Shown in pieces: positions 1 to 9,372 of a DNA stretch of 43,599 nt. The stretch spans positions 1 to 43,599 of the forward strand of contig NZ_JAKGAP010000058.1 in the NCBI RefSeq assembly GCF_021532375.1, read 5' to 3'. The position numbers and the translations under genes are program-made. The DNA comes from Paenibacillus alkaliterrae (lineage in GTDB: Bacteria > Bacillota > Bacilli > Paenibacillales > Paenibacillaceae). Each line of letters begins with the position of its first letter. Position 1 is the stretch's first letter. The notes beneath the pieces are model-generated. The model ran no database searches and was not told where the DNA came from. It saw only the letters and a list, made by a program, of their open reading frames with translations.

Positions 1-122
1 ATGACCCCTGTTCAGTACAGGAATCATCTATTATTGGTTTCCTAATTGTTCAATACCACTCTTTTTTTAAGTGTCCTTGACATAGGGTCCAGATTAGCAT
101 GTCGCCGATACTCCACTCCTTC
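1..122. other. window edge, no gene seen
   Basis: AT-rich stretch between the window edge and the stop of the first gene. I see no convincing reading frame, hairpin or promoter on either strand. It may be the downstream spacer of yvyE or the end of a neighbouring element that is cut by the window. Confidence 0.4.
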
Positions 123-758
123 TTATTCGCCTTCGATATAATAGACGTTATCTCCCTCGGCAATGCTCGCTTGACCCTGCGTCAGATCGGTTATCCAAGC
201 GATAAACGCTTCCGCTTCAGGCGCTTCAGGCAAACAGCGCACGATGACGCGATCCGTGAAATCGGTCCCGCCGACCCGGGTGCCCCTGCCGTGCAGCTCG
301 TTCTCCAGCTTGCCGTACCACGTGTAATCGACATCTACGAACACCTCGCGATGCCGTACGTTGACGATTTCATCCGCTGCTCCGATACCGGCAACCGCTC
401 CGTCGGTGTAAGCGCGGACGAGTCCGCCGGCACCAAGCATAATCCCGCCAAAATACCTCGTCACGACGACGGCGACATTTTTCAGCCCCTTGTGCTTAAT
501 AACCTCCAGAATCGGCTTGCCTGCCGTACCGCTTGGTTCTCCGTCATCAGATGCCTTCTGGAACTGATCCCGTTCGCCCACGATATAGGCTGAGCAATTA
601 TGTGTCGCCTGCTTATGGAGCTGCTTGATCTCATTAATGAAAGCGACCGCTTCCTCCTCGGTTTCCACCGGCTTTGCATGGCCGATGAAACGCGACTTCT
701 TGATCACGATCTCCGCATGACCCTGCCGCCTGACCGTCCTATACTTATCGAGCTTCAT
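123..758 (-). CDS. yvyE: YigZ/IMPACT family protein YvyE
   Basis: Protein of 211 residues of the UPF0029/IMPACT family, close in length to Bacillus YvyE. The N-terminal domain carries the conserved stretch IKKSRFIGHAKPV, an Asn-Cys-Ser-Ala-Tyr segment and the glycine-rich YFGGIMLGAGGLVRAY; the C-terminal half is the smaller YigZ-type domain. The biochemical role of bacterial members is not settled; the eukaryotic relative IMPACT acts in translational control. A longer frame opens at a TTG at 785 but without a ribosome binding site. The ATG at 758 is preceded by GGGAG at good spacing and starts MKLDKYRTV as relatives do. It lies 36 bases downstream of pgi on the same strand and is probably cotranscribed with it. 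Confidence 0.85.
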   Translation of the reverse strand: MKLDKYRTVRRQGHAEIVIKKSRFIGHAKPVETEEEAVAFINEIKQLHKQATHNCSAYIVGERDQFQKASDDGEPSGTAGKPILEVIKHKGLKNVAVVVTRYFGGIMLGAGGLVRAYTDGAVAGIGAADEIVNVRHREVFVDVDYTWYGKLENELHGRGTRVGGTDFTDRVIVRCLPEAPEAEAFIAWITDLTQGQASIAEGDNVYYIEGE

Positions 759-794
759 AAACTTCGGCTCCCGTATACCGACCAAACCGGCCGA

Positions 795-2144
795 CTATAG
801 CCTTGCTTCCAGCTCGGCTTTTTCTTTCTCGAAGCCCGGCTTGCCTAGCAGCGCGAACATATTTTTCTTGTAAGCTTCAACGCCCGGCTGATCGAACGGA
901 TTAACGCCAAGCAGGTATCCGCTGATTCCGCATGCTTTCTCGAAGAAATAGACAAGGTAACCGAAGGAATACGGCGTCATGTCCGCAATATTGACGATCA
1001 AATTCGGCACTTGGCCGTCCGTATGCGCAAGAAGCGTTCCTTCGAATGCTTTCTTGTTCACGAAGTCCATCGTTTTTCCCGTCAAGAAGTTAAGGCCGTC
1101 CAGATCCGCAGCGTCGTGCTCGATCGTGATTTGCTCAGCCACTTCATTCACTTGAATGACCGTTTCAAAAATGTTCCGGTTGCCCTCTTGGATAAATTGG
1201 CCCATCGAGTGCAGGTCTGTCGAGAAATCTACCGCAGCCGGGAAAATACCTTTGTAGTCCTTGCCTTCGCTTTCGCCGAAGAGCTGCTTCCACCACTCGG
1301 ATACGAAATGCAGCGAAGGCTCGTAGTTCACGAGTATTTCAGTTGCCTTGCCTTTGCGGTAAAGCGCGTTGCGGGCCGCCGCATATTGGTAAGCCTCGTT
1401 CTCGGCGAGGTTAGGATTGCTGTACTCTTTCGATGCGTCTGCCGCGCCTTGCATCATCGATTCAATGTTGATGCCGGCAGCCGCGATAGGCAGCAATCCT
1501 ACAGCAGTAAGTACGGAATAACGTCCGCCTACATCGTCAGGGATAACGAATGACTCATAGCCCTCTTCCGTAGAAAGCTTCTTCAAAGCGCCCTTCTCTC
1601 TGTCCGTTGTCGCGTAGATGCGTTTGCGGGCCTCTTCTTTGCCGTACTTCTTCTCAAGCGCTGCGCGGAATACGCGGAATGCGATCGCAGGCTCGGTCGT
1701 CGTGCCGGATTTCGAGATGACATTGATCGACCAGTCGCGGCCTTCAACCAACTGGAGCAGGTGGGTCACATAGGTCGAGCTGATGTTGTTGCCGGCGAAT
1801 AGAACTTGAGGCGTCTTCCGCTCATCCTTCGGTAAAATATTATAGAACGAGTGCGACAGCATTTCGATCGCTGCGCGGGCGCCAAGATAAGAACCGCCGA
1901 TACCGATCACAATCAGTACTTCTGAATCCGATTTAATTTTGTCAGCGGCCTTCTGAATGCGCGCAAACTCTTCTTTATCGTAGTTGGCCGGCAGGTCGAT
2001 CCAGCCCAGGTAATCCGAGCCTGCGCCCGTTCCGTTATGTAATTGCTCATGCGCGAGACGAACCGGCTCCGCCAAATAATCGATTTCGTGCTGGCCGACA
2101 AACGTCAGCGCCTTGGTGTAGTCGAATTTTACTGTTTTGCTCAT
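795..2144 (-). CDS. pgi: glucose-6-phosphate isomerase
   Basis: Interconverts glucose-6-phosphate and fructose-6-phosphate in the cytoplasm (glycolysis and gluconeogenesis). The 449 residues match the short Gram-positive form of the enzyme. Visible signatures are the sugar-phosphate binding motifs [12 protein letters not shown] (about residue 80) and [11 protein letters not shown] (about 145), and the C-terminal family signature [18 protein letters not shown]. The start ATG follows AGGAGG with a longish 11-base spacer. It is the first gene of a probable two-gene unit with yvyE and is divergent from the dehydrogenase at 2318. No lesions seen. Confidence 0.97.
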   Translation of the reverse strand: MSKTVKFDYTKALTFVGQHEIDYLAEPVRLAHEQLHNGTGAGSDYLGWIDLPANYDKEEFARIQKAADKIKSDSEVLIVIGIGGSYLGARAAIEMLSHSFYNILPKDERKTPQVLFAGNNISSTYVTHLLQLVEGRDWSINVISKSGTTTEPAIAFRVFRAALEKKYGKEEARKRIYATTDREKGALKKLSTEEGYESFVIPDDVGGRYSVLTAVGLLPIAAAGINIESMMQGAADASKEYSNPNLAENEAYQYAAARNALYRKGKATEILVNYEPSLHFVSEWWKQLFGESEGKDYKGIFPAAVDFSTDLHSMGQFIQEGNRNIFETVIQVNEVAEQITIEHDAADLDGLNFLTGKTMDFVNKKAFEGTLLAHTDGQVPNLIVNIADMTPYSFGYLVYFFEKACGISGYLLGVNPFDQPGVEAYKKNMFALLGKPGFEKEKAELEARL

Positions 2145-2255
2145 CGAAAAATAGACCTCCTAAATGTTTTGCTGTTACAATTAAAGCAGTGATAACGCCT
2201 TTCAACTTAGCATCTACAATATCGGATTTACTTTATAAAAACAAGCATCGGAACT

Positions 2256-2284
2256 ATGAAAAATTGATGAAGAACTTGTATAAT
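2256..2284 (+). promoter_or_regulatory. sigma-A-like promoter for the 2318 gene
   Basis: ATGAAA (2256-2261), a 17-base spacer and a perfect TATAAT (2279-2284) lie 33 bases before the start codon of the dehydrogenase. The -35 box matches four of six consensus bases. This is inferred from sequence only. Confidence 0.5.
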
Positions 2285-2317
2285 CAAATAAAAACAGTTT
2301 GCAACGGAGGAATTCAT

Positions 2318-3214
2318 ATGAATAAAGTAGGATTTATCGGATTAGGCGTTATGGGCCAGGGCATGGCGGCGAATTTGCTGAACAAAGGATTTGAAGTAAC
2401 CGTTTATAACCGGACGCCAGGCAAAGCGGATTCACTGCTGGCGCTAGGCGCGAAGGAGCTGAGGACGCCGGCGGCCGTAGCGGAGTCGTCCGATATCGTC
2501 ATTACGATGATTAGTAATGATGCGGCTATCCGCGAGGTTTATTGGGGTGAAAATGGTGTATTTGCCGGTGCTCGCAGCGGACATATTCTCATTGACAGCA
2601 GCACAATATCGTCCACGCTTGCTAAAGAGCTTGCCGCTGCGGCAGAAGCAGTCGGCGCATCGTTTCTAGACGCGCCCGTAACGGGCAGCAAGCCTGCTGC
2701 GGAAGGCGGAACGCTCGTGTTCATGGTTGGCGGCTCCACCGAGGCGCTCGCAGGCGCAGAGGCCGTGCTGCTCGCGATGGGACGGAAGGTCATCCCCATG
2801 GGTCCGAACGGCAGCGGCTCGATCGCCAAGCTGGCGCATAATACGATAGTAGGCATTAACGTTGTCGCGTTATCGGAAGGAATGGCGATCGCAGCAAGCG
2901 GCGGCATCGACGGCAGCGCGTTCCTGGAGCTTGTCCAGTCGGGAGGAGCGGCTAGCAAGGCGGCCGAAATGAAAGGACAGAAGCTGCTCGAGGGTAACTT
3001 TGACGTACAATTTTCGCTTGAACTGATGCTGAAGGATTTGAAGCTTAGCTCCGTGTTATCGGACAGCCTGAAGGTACCGACGCCCCTGCTGGAAGCGACG
3101 AAAAGCCAATTTCAGATCGGCGAATCGCTCGGCTTAAGCGGGCTGGACATGTCCAGCGTAGGGCAAGCCTACGAGCAATGGATCGGACGCAAGTTCGGCG
3201 GCGGCAAGGTGTAG
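2318..3214 (+). CDS. NAD(P)-dependent beta-hydroxyacid dehydrogenase
   Basis: Protein of 298 residues of the 3-hydroxyisobutyrate / 6-phosphogluconate-like dehydrogenase family (similar to Bacillus YkwC). It opens with a Rossmann fold containing GLGVMGQGMA. The substrate motif DAPVTGSKPAAEGG is at about residue 120, and the catalytic-lysine region GSIAKLAHNTIVG at about 170. The frame is open further upstream, but the ATG at 2318 is eight bases after a clean GGAGG and begins exactly where family members begin. Its substrate cannot be read from sequence; the family reduces or oxidises small beta-hydroxyacids. Monocistronic: own promoter upstream and terminator downstream. Confidence 0.88.
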   Translation: MNKVGFIGLGVMGQGMAANLLNKGFEVTVYNRTPGKADSLLALGAKELRTPAAVAESSDIVITMISNDAAIREVYWGENGVFAGARSGHILIDSSTISSTLAKELAAAAEAVGASFLDAPVTGSKPAAEGGTLVFMVGGSTEALAGAEAVLLAMGRKVIPMGPNGSGSIAKLAHNTIVGINVVALSEGMAIAASGGIDGSAFLELVQSGGAASKAAEMKGQKLLEGNFDVQFSLELMLKDLKLSSVLSDSLKVPTPLLEATKSQFQIGESLGLSGLDMSSVGQAYEQWIGRKFGGGKV

Positions 3215-3297
3215 AAGACGCTAATCCGGTGTAAAATAATTGTATTCCGTGTATCTAATTCGCAGGCGAAGCCGAAGCGGCAGCCTAATGCACGAAA

Positions 3298-3333
3298 GGC
3301 CGCCGGGTTATCCCGGCGGCCCTCAGCCTTTTT
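3298..3333 (+). terminator. terminator of the dehydrogenase gene
   Basis: Perfect 10-bp GC-only stem GGCCGCCGGG (3298-3307) / CCCGGCGGCC (3312-3321) with loop TTAT, followed at 3329 by five T residues. It sits between two convergent genes. Confidence 0.8.
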
Positions 3334-3338
3334 CCAGC

Positions 3339-3860
3339 TTAATAATATGGCGATATCAGCAAGTAGACTACGACGCCGGTAAAGCTTACATATAGCCAAA
3401 TCGGCATCGTCCATCTTGCGATTTTGCGATGCTTCTCTACCTTCATCTGCAAGCCCCGAACGACGGAAAAGAGCGCAAGCGGCACAACGACTACCGCTAG
3501 GACGATATGAGTGAGCAGAACGAAGAAATAGATCGAACGAAGCGCCCCCTCCCCGCCATATTTCGTTGATTCCGTTAAATAGTGGTACGTTACATAGGAG
3601 ACAAGGAACAGCGTGGTCGATGTAAAAGCCGCGCCAATGAATAGGCGGTGCAGCTTCAAGTTCTTTTTCAAAATTGCAACCAACGCTACGCTAAGCGCAA
3701 TGAACGTAAAGCAGTTGAAAATCGCGTTCATGAGCGGCAATATGGTGACATCGAAACCAATCTCTCCGTCATAAGCTGGCATAAAGAACAAAATCGTGAT
3801 GATCGCCACCAAGACCAGCGATAAGATTGCGATCAGGGGCGTAAAATTTCTTTCCTTCAA
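3339..3860 (-). CDS. DUF420 membrane protein (YozB/CtaM type)
   Basis: Protein of 173 residues with about five hydrophobic segments: residues 9-29, 40-62, 75-92, 112-132 and 150-168. Conserved-looking histidines lie at segment edges (KLHRLF, YHYLTES, LTHIVLA, EKHRKIARWTMPIW). This is the DUF420 family, represented by Bacillus YozB; a staphylococcal relative has been linked to maturation of a terminal oxidase, so a role in haem-copper oxidase assembly is an inference only. The start is TTG at 3860, eight bases after AGGAGG. Single gene, convergent with the dehydrogenase across a strong terminator. Confidence 0.82.
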   Translation of the reverse strand: MKERNFTPLIAILSLVLVAIITILFFMPAYDGEIGFDVTILPLMNAIFNCFTFIALSVALVAILKKNLKLHRLFIGAAFTSTTLFLVSYVTYHYLTESTKYGGEGALRSIYFFVLLTHIVLAVVVVPLALFSVVRGLQMKVEKHRKIARWTMPIWLYVSFTGVVVYLLISPYY

Positions 3861-3994
3861 AAGCTCTCCCTCCTAACAAGTTGCTCTACTAACCTTATCC
3901 GATTTACCCGCTTGAAATCAATTTGATTTAAGCCGCATTTGTCACGAAAAATCGAATTATGAGGAAAAAATGATTTTAGGGAAATGAGCGCAGC

Positions 3995-4046
3995 AAAAAA
4001 AGAGGCTTCCCTGCAGGCGAATGAACACCGGAGCAGGAAAACCTCT
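3995..4046 (-). terminator. terminator of tkt-ppnP
   Basis: On the minus strand a long imperfect stem (AGAGG..TTCCTGC paired with GCAGGGAAGCCTCT, arms 4033-4046 and 4001-4015) runs directly into seven T residues (A run at 3995-4001). Confidence 0.8.
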
Positions 4047-4067
4047 TCTTTGAGAGTGAAGCTATGC

Positions 4068-4385
4068 TTACTCGTAAATATACGAGCAGCAGTAGTCTGT
4101 TACTTCAGCAACCTGAAGCTTGAACTTCGTGTTCGCAGGCACTTTGAATTCGCCTTCGCCTTGAATGTGCAGCCACTCGGTTTCGCCGGGAAGCAGTACT
4201 TTCAAGTCGCCAGCCAAAATCTCCATGATTTCGAGGCAGTCCGTTCCAAACTCGTAATCGCCGGGCAGCATAATGCCGAGCGTTTTTTTCGTGCCGTCCT
4301 CGAATACGACAGCGCGGCTCGTTACTTTACCATCGAAGTAGACGTTAGCCTTCTTGATGACCGTTACATTTTCGAATTGAGACAT
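4068..4385 (-). CDS. ppnP: pyrimidine/purine nucleoside phosphorylase PpnP
   Basis: Protein of 105 residues of the DUF1255/PpnP cupin family, which phosphorolyses purine and pyrimidine nucleosides to base and ribose-1-phosphate. Family features visible include the start [20 protein letters not shown], the central [13 protein letters not shown], and the C-terminal [11 protein letters not shown]. Length is typical. It follows tkt by 51 bases on the same strand and ends before a terminator, so the pair is probably an operon. The pairing makes metabolic sense: pentose phosphate from nucleosides can feed transketolase after mutase action, and the window also contains a decayed phosphopentomutase. 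Confidence 0.9.
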   Translation of the reverse strand: MSQFENVTVIKKANVYFDGKVTSRAVVFEDGTKKTLGIMLPGDYEFGTDCLEIMEILAGDLKVLLPGETEWLHIQGEGEFKVPANTKFKLQVAEVTDYCCSYIYE

Positions 4386-4436
4386 GGTGAGTGTAATCTC
4401 CTTTATATATCGAATGCAAAGGCAAAGCTGCCTTTA

Positions 4437-6455
4437 TTACAGTAAGGCTTTCACTTTGCTAACAACGTTCTCAACCGTAAATCCGTACTCTTTGATTACG
4501 CGGTCGCCAGGTGCGGATGCGCCGAAACGGTCGATTGCGAGAATATCGCCTTGATCTCCCGTGTAACGCTCCCAGCCGAACGGATGAGCCATCTCGATGG
4601 CAAGGCGGGCTTTAACTTCAGGAAGAATGACGGAGTTTTTGTACTCCTTCGATTGCTTCTCGAACAAATCCCAGCTCGGCATGCTGATGACGCGAACTTG
4701 AATACCCTCTTCGGCAAGTACCTTCTGAGCGGCTACAGCCAATTGCACTTCTGAGCCAGTCGCAACAATTTGCGCTTGCGGCTTGCCGTTTGCAGCGTCC
4801 GATACAACATAAGCTCCGCGGCGGACATTCTCATGGACATTGCTAACTGTGCCTTCAAGGATCGGGAGGTTTTGACGTGTCAGCACAAGCGCAACCGGGT
4901 TGCCAGTGTTCTCGACTGCGTAAGCCCATGCAGCGGATGTCTCGTTTGCGTCAGCCGGACGGATAACCGTCAGATCAGGGATGATGCGGATCGAAGCAAG
5001 CTGCTCGATCGGCTCATGCGTAGGACCGTCTTCGCCGACAGCGATACTGTCATGCGTCAGCACATAAACAACCGGAAGCTTCATCAGCGCAGCAAGACGA
5101 ATAGCAGGACGCAGGTAGTCCGTAAATACGAAGAACGTTCCGCCGAATACTTTCAAGCCGCTGTGAAGCGCAATTCCGTTCATTGCAGCAGCCATTCCGA
5201 ACTCACGAACGCCGAAATAGATGTTGCGGCCGTCGTAGCTGCCCGGTTTAAATTGCGTCAGACCTTTCAGGTGAGTCATCGTCGAGCTCTCAAGGTCAGC
5301 CGATCCTCCTACGAGGTTTGGCACGTTTTTCGCAAGACCGTTAAGCGCGTTGCCGGAGGCTACGCGAGTCGATACCGCATTGTCTGCCGTCGTGTAAGCA
5401 GGAAGGTCAGCGTCCCAGCCCTCTGGCAATGCGCCTGAGACCGCAAGCTCGAATTGTGCCGCAAGCTCAGGGTAAGCTTCTTTATAAGCCGCCAAGCTAG
5501 CATCCCATTGTGCATTTGCTTGCTCGCCGCTGCTTTTCACTTCCGCGAAATGAGCGCGAACTTCGTCAGGCACGTGGAATTGGTGATCTTCCGACCAGCC
5601 GTAGGTTTGCTTCGTCAATTTTGTTTCTTCAGCACCTAGCGGTGATCCGTGTGGACCGGCGTGACCGCCTTTGCCGCCTTTGTTCGGGCTGCCGTAGCCG
5701 ATGACCGTTTTCACTTCGATCAAAGCAGGCTTGGACAAATCTGCTTGTGCCGCAGCAATTGCTTTAGACAATGCATCTAAGTCGTTGCCGTCCTCTACGC
5801 GGAGCACTTGCCAGCCATATCCTTCAAAACGCTTTTGAACGCTTTCGGAGAAGGAGAGGCTTAATTCGCCATCAAGGGAAATGTCGTTGGAATCGTACAA
5901 TACGACCAGTTTGCCAAGACCAAGGTGACCAGCGAAGGAAGCTGCCTCGTGAGAGATGCCTTCCATCAGGTCGCCGTCGCCGCAAATGGAGTACGTGAAG
6001 TGATTAATAAGATCGTGGCCTTCTTTATTATAAGTAGCCGCAAGCTGCGCTTCCGCGATCGCCATACCGACTGCCATTGCCACACCTTGTCCAAGCGGAC
6101 CCGTCGTTGCATCAACGCCGGCCGTGTGGCCAAACTCAGGGTGGCCTGGCGTCAGGGAGCCCCATTGACGGAAGTTTTGCAGCTCTTCAAGCGGCAAATC
6201 GTAGCCGGACAGGTGAAGCAGGCTGTATAACAGCATCGATCCGTGACCCGCAGATAATACGAATCGGTCGCGGTTCACCCAAGCAGGGTTCGATGGGTTG
6301 TGCTTCATGTTTTTTGCAAACAGCTGATAGCCCATTGGAGCAGCGCCCATAGGCATACCAGGATGACCTGATTTTGCTTTCTCGATTGCGTCAATCGCGA
6401 GTGTGCGAATTGTATCGATCGAAAGCTGTTGAACCGATTTTTGTGTAACCGTCAT
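4437..6455 (-). CDS. tkt: transketolase
   Basis: Thiamine-diphosphate enzyme of the non-oxidative pentose phosphate pathway, moving two-carbon units between sugar phosphates. At 672 residues it is full length. The N-terminal motif [12 protein letters not shown], the TPP/metal motif [13 protein letters not shown] (about residue 155) and the transketolase signature [15 protein letters not shown] (about 475) are intact. The ATG follows AGGAGG by seven bases. The gene has a leader of roughly 90 bases with repeats (6471-6520) and an extended -10 promoter. It is cotranscribed with ppnP. Confidence 0.97.
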   Translation of the reverse strand: MTVTQKSVQQLSIDTIRTLAIDAIEKAKSGHPGMPMGAAPMGYQLFAKNMKHNPSNPAWVNRDRFVLSAGHGSMLLYSLLHLSGYDLPLEELQNFRQWGSLTPGHPEFGHTAGVDATTGPLGQGVAMAVGMAIAEAQLAATYNKEGHDLINHFTYSICGDGDLMEGISHEAASFAGHLGLGKLVVLYDSNDISLDGELSLSFSESVQKRFEGYGWQVLRVEDGNDLDALSKAIAAAQADLSKPALIEVKTVIGYGSPNKGGKGGHAGPHGSPLGAEETKLTKQTYGWSEDHQFHVPDEVRAHFAEVKSSGEQANAQWDASLAAYKEAYPELAAQFELAVSGALPEGWDADLPAYTTADNAVSTRVASGNALNGLAKNVPNLVGGSADLESSTMTHLKGLTQFKPGSYDGRNIYFGVREFGMAAAMNGIALHSGLKVFGGTFFVFTDYLRPAIRLAALMKLPVVYVLTHDSIAVGEDGPTHEPIEQLASIRIIPDLTVIRPADANETSAAWAYAVENTGNPVALVLTRQNLPILEGTVSNVHENVRRGAYVVSDAANGKPQAQIVATGSEVQLAVAAQKVLAEEGIQVRVISMPSWDLFEKQSKEYKNSVILPEVKARLAIEMAHPFGWERYTGDQGDILAIDRFGASAPGDRVIKEYGFTVENVVSKVKALL

Positions 6456-6470
6456 TCCAAATTCCTCCTA

Positions 6471-6520
6471 TAGTCTAAATCTAGTCTAATTTCGTCTCGT
6501 TATATGGTTTCTCTATAACG
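6471..6520 (-). promoter_or_regulatory. repeats in the tkt leader
   Basis: Two copies of TAGTCTAA spaced by 11 bases (6471-6478, 6482-6489) lie immediately upstream of the tkt ribosome binding site. Next to them is a perfect inverted repeat CGTTATA / TATAACG (6498-6504, 6514-6520) with a nine-base centre. They lie between the predicted transcription start and the start codon, so they could be an operator or an RNA structure. No known factor is assigned. Confidence 0.4.
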
Positions 6521-6554
6521 ATCAGCGTCATACCAGTACGCAATAACTTTGAAT

Positions 6555-6583
6555 ATTGTATCATTCTGAATGCTTGTTTTCCA
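6555..6583 (-). promoter_or_regulatory. extended -10 promoter of tkt
   Basis: On the minus strand TGGAAA (6578-6583), 17 bases, then TACAAT (6555-6560) preceded by TGA, giving the extended form TGATACAAT. Predicted start near 6547, about 90 bases before the tkt ATG. Confidence 0.5.
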
Positions 6584-6616
6584 TCTAAAATAATAGATTG
6601 TTGCATAAAAATGCAG

Positions 6617-7519
6617 TTAGTTGAATACAACCGTCTTATTATGGTGTACGATTACGCGGTCCTCGATATGCCATTTGACGGCGCGAGCAAGCACAACGCG
6701 TTCAATCGTCCTTCCGATGCGTTTCAAATCTTCCACGTTATCACGGTGGCTGACACGCTGTACGTCCTGCTCGATAATAGGTCCGCCGTCAAGCTCCTCG
6801 GTTACATAATGCGCTGTCGCCCCGATAATTTTCACACCGCGCGTGTAAGCTTGAGCATACGGCTTGCCGCCGACAAAGGCCGGCAGGAAGGAATGGTGGA
6901 TATTAATGATGCGGTTCGGGAATTGCTCGATGAACTTCGGCGAAATGATTTGCATATAGCGGGCCAAGACAACAATATCCGCTTTATCCGCAACGACCTC
7001 CATCTGCTTGCGTTCCGCTTCAGCTTTCGTGCTCGCCGTAACCGGAATATGGTGATACGGGATACCGAATGATTCAACAAGCTCGCGCATGTCAGGATGG
7101 TTGCTGATAACCATCGAAATATCCGCGTCGAGATCTCCGGCTTTCCATTGCCATAGCAGCTCAAGCAAGCAATGATCCTCTTTCGATACGAAAACGGCGA
7201 GACGCTTCTTGCGGCTTGCCCGGAACGTATGCCATTTCATATCGAAACGATCAGCTACTCTGGTGAAATCCTCTACCAGCACCGGCAGCTCCTTTTCCAA
7301 ATCGTTCAAATCAAATTCAAAGCGGATGAAAAACATGCCGCCCTCCGGATCCATTGTATACTGATCCGATTGCACGATATTCGCGCCGTGCTCATACAAG
7401 AAATGCGATACTGCCGCCACGATACCCGGACGGTCCGGACAAGAAATCAGCATGCGTGCACGGCCGCCCTTGCCGTTAGACAGGTTCGTTTGGTCTGGCG
7501 AGTTAAATGGCGATGACAT
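6617..7519 (-). CDS. purU: formyltetrahydrofolate deformylase
   Basis: Hydrolyses 10-formyltetrahydrofolate to formate and tetrahydrofolate, balancing one-carbon pools and supplying formate for purine synthesis. N-terminal ACT domain at residues 17-95 (RPGIVAAVSHFLYEHGANIV), then a formyltransferase fold with the catalytic Asn-His-Asp set (NIHHSFLPAF and TAHYVTEELDGGPII). The frame opens at a GTG at 7540, but AAGGAAG lies between it and the ATG at 7519 and serves that ATG, giving 300 residues, the usual family length. No lesions. Confidence 0.94.
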   Translation of the reverse strand: MSSPFNSPDQTNLSNGKGGRARMLISCPDRPGIVAAVSHFLYEHGANIVQSDQYTMDPEGGMFFIRFEFDLNDLEKELPVLVEDFTRVADRFDMKWHTFRASRKKRLAVFVSKEDHCLLELLWQWKAGDLDADISMVISNHPDMRELVESFGIPYHHIPVTASTKAEAERKQMEVVADKADIVVLARYMQIISPKFIEQFPNRIINIHHSFLPAFVGGKPYAQAYTRGVKIIGATAHYVTEELDGGPIIEQDVQRVSHRDNVEDLKRIGRTIERVVLARAVKWHIEDRVIVHHNKTVVFN

Positions 7520-7578
7520 AAACTTCAAACTTCCTTTCACTACTGCTTTCTAAAATTGTTTTTGTCAAAAAACGTATA

Positions 7579-8709
7579 CTAAACATTTGTTAGCAGCTGC
7601 TTACCTGCAAACCAAGCGGTAATTCGCTGATTGACCTGCTCCTCAGTCAGCAAGGAAGGCAATGCTTCGCCTGCGATAACCAGATCGTATAGACGTTCCA
7701 TCGGCTCGCGCGGATCTGCTTTTTTCGCTTTTGCGTCATTTTTGAGCAGGTCCCATGTGGAAAGCACAAATGTTATTGGATCTATTTCTTGCTTGCCGAA
7801 GAAATGATGCAGACGTTCTACATCCTCGAAGTAGGATTCCCCTAAGCGATGACGCGCATTTCCGCTTAGTAAAGCGATTTCCGCCTCGTACATCGGACGC
7901 TCGGTTTTGTCCTCTTTACCGATCCATGGCGTTTCAAGGATGAACGGACGTCCTTTGAGAGCTTCATGATGCACGATCGAATGAATCGCCTCATGCCCAA
8001 GCCAGCCTGCACCAATCGGCGCATGACGGTCCTTGCCCGCTCCGCGCGGGTTTTTGCTGTCATTCACATGAACGACGGCTACCCGATCAAGACCGACCAC
8101 TCGATCGAATTCGTCAAGCACGCCATCCAAATCATTTACAAGATCGTAGCCCGCGTCATGCATATGGCAGGTATCCATGCAAACCGTTAGGCGATGGTTG
8201 TCCTGCACCTTGTCAATAATGGCAGCCAGCTCCTCGAAGCTGCGGCCGATTTCCGTGCCCTTGCCCGCCATCGTTTCAAGGGCAATGTTGACATTCGTCT
8301 CTTTTGTGCCCGATAGCACCTCGTTTAGCCCTTCCGCTATGCGCGCAATGCCGAATTCGGCATCCTTATCCGTATAAGCGCCTGGATGCAGGACAATATT
8401 ACGAACACCAATATAATCCGTTCGGCGCATTTCCTCCTGAAGGAATGAAACCGCGAGCTCGAATGTATCCGGCTTGTACGATCCCAAATTCACAATATAT
8501 GGAGCATGCACAACGATTTCATTGATGCCTGCCTGCTCCATAAGCGCTTTGCCTTCCTCAATATATAACGAATCGATCGGCTTCCGTCTAGTATTTTGCG
8601 GTGCGCCGGTGTAGATCATGAATGTGCTTGAACCGTACGATATCGCTTCCTCGGCAGCAGTCTGCAGCCCCTTGTCCGAAAATGATACATGGGAACCTAT
8701 TTTTAACAT
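7579..8709 (-). CDS. nfo: deoxyribonuclease IV (AP endonuclease) with extended C-terminus
   Basis: Endonuclease IV-type TIM barrel that cuts DNA at abasic sites during base excision repair. Metal-binding and family motifs are visible: LKIGSHVS at the start, [57 protein letters not shown] and ILETPW. The protein is 376 residues, whereas the canonical enzyme is about 280-300. The extra 80-90 residues (from about [21 protein letters not shown]) form a mostly helical, charged tail of unknown function. Neighbours are purU upstream on the same strand and a divergent DUF2621 gene. Confidence 0.93.
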   Translation of the reverse strand: MLKIGSHVSFSDKGLQTAAEEAISYGSSTFMIYTGAPQNTRRKPIDSLYIEEGKALMEQAGINEIVVHAPYIVNLGSYKPDTFELAVSFLQEEMRRTDYIGVRNIVLHPGAYTDKDAEFGIARIAEGLNEVLSGTKETNVNIALETMAGKGTEIGRSFEELAAIIDKVQDNHRLTVCMDTCHMHDAGYDLVNDLDGVLDEFDRVVGLDRVAVVHVNDSKNPRGAGKDRHAPIGAGWLGHEAIHSIVHHEALKGRPFILETPWIGKEDKTERPMYEAEIALLSGNARHRLGESYFEDVERLHHFFGKQEIDPITFVLSTWDLLKNDAKAKKADPREPMERLYDLVIAGEALPSLLTEEQVNQRITAWFAGKQLLTNV

Positions 8710-8757
8710 GAAATTTACGCCCCTTTCGGTTGATCAAACCTTATTTTACAAGGAATG

Positions 8758-8786
8758 TCGAAATAAATCTAGGAATACGGTATAAT
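8758..8786 (+). promoter_or_regulatory. promoter of the DUF2621 gene
   Basis: TCGAAA (8758-8763), a 17-base spacer and TATAAT (8781-8786), 24 bases before the start codon. Confidence 0.5.
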
Positions 8787-8810
8787 TCATTATTGAGGTG
8801 AAAGATACGT

Positions 8811-9248
8811 ATGAAAGTTGCGCCTGACTGGTTTATGTACTTTATCGTTTTTTGGGCAATCGTCATGGTTGGCGCTATGTCGATTGGCGGATTTTTCATG
8901 TTTCGAAAATTTCTCAAGGTGCTTCCGATGCGAGACGGCAAGTCCAAGCTCGATTGGCAAAACTACTGGGTAGAACGCAGCCGAAGCATGTGGAACGATG
9001 ACTCCAAGGCCTTGCTTGACGAGCTGGTTTCTCCGGTGCCAAGCGCTTTTCGCGATATAGCTAAACATTCTATCGCCGCCAAGATCGGGCAAGTGGCCAT
9101 TGAGCACGGCGCTTCGTCTGTCACTCGCGAGCATTGCATCGAAGGCTACATACGCGCCACTCCCAAACGCGATTACCGCAGCCTGGTCGCCTTCCTTGAA
9201 CGACAAGGAATTGACTACGCTCCCTATAAGCATCTGCTTAATAAATGA
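8811..9248 (+). CDS. DUF2621 family membrane-anchored protein
   Basis: Protein of 145 residues with one N-terminal membrane segment (about residues 9-30) and a soluble remainder rich in Trp and Arg (KSKLDWQNYWVERSRSMWND). This matches the DUF2621 family (Bacillus YneK type). A long helical C-terminal part ends in the segment YRSLVAFLERQGIDYAPYK. Function is unknown. The ATG at 8811 follows GAGGTGA at nine bases. A promoter upstream and a terminator downstream make it a single-gene unit. Confidence 0.8.
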   Translation: MKVAPDWFMYFIVFWAIVMVGAMSIGGFFMFRKFLKVLPMRDGKSKLDWQNYWVERSRSMWNDDSKALLDELVSPVPSAFRDIAKHSIAAKIGQVAIEHGASSVTREHCIEGYIRATPKRDYRSLVAFLERQGIDYAPYKHLLNK

Positions 9249-9288
9249 GTTTAAGCCGTTCCGCGCGGCTTAAGCTCATTTATATTTT
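9244..9288 (+). terminator. terminator overlapping the stop of the DUF2621 gene
   Basis: Stem ATGAG.TTAAGCCG (about 9244-9258) / CGGCTTAA.CTCAT (9265-9279) with a short GC loop, then TTATATTTT. The first arm includes the stop codon. Confidence 0.7.
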
Positions 9289-9372
9289 GCGTCAAAGGGC
9301 AGCACCGCGTTTAAATAAAAGTGTAACCTTCCGCGCTCCCATTACGTTAATAACTGCAGGAGGTGGTTCTTT

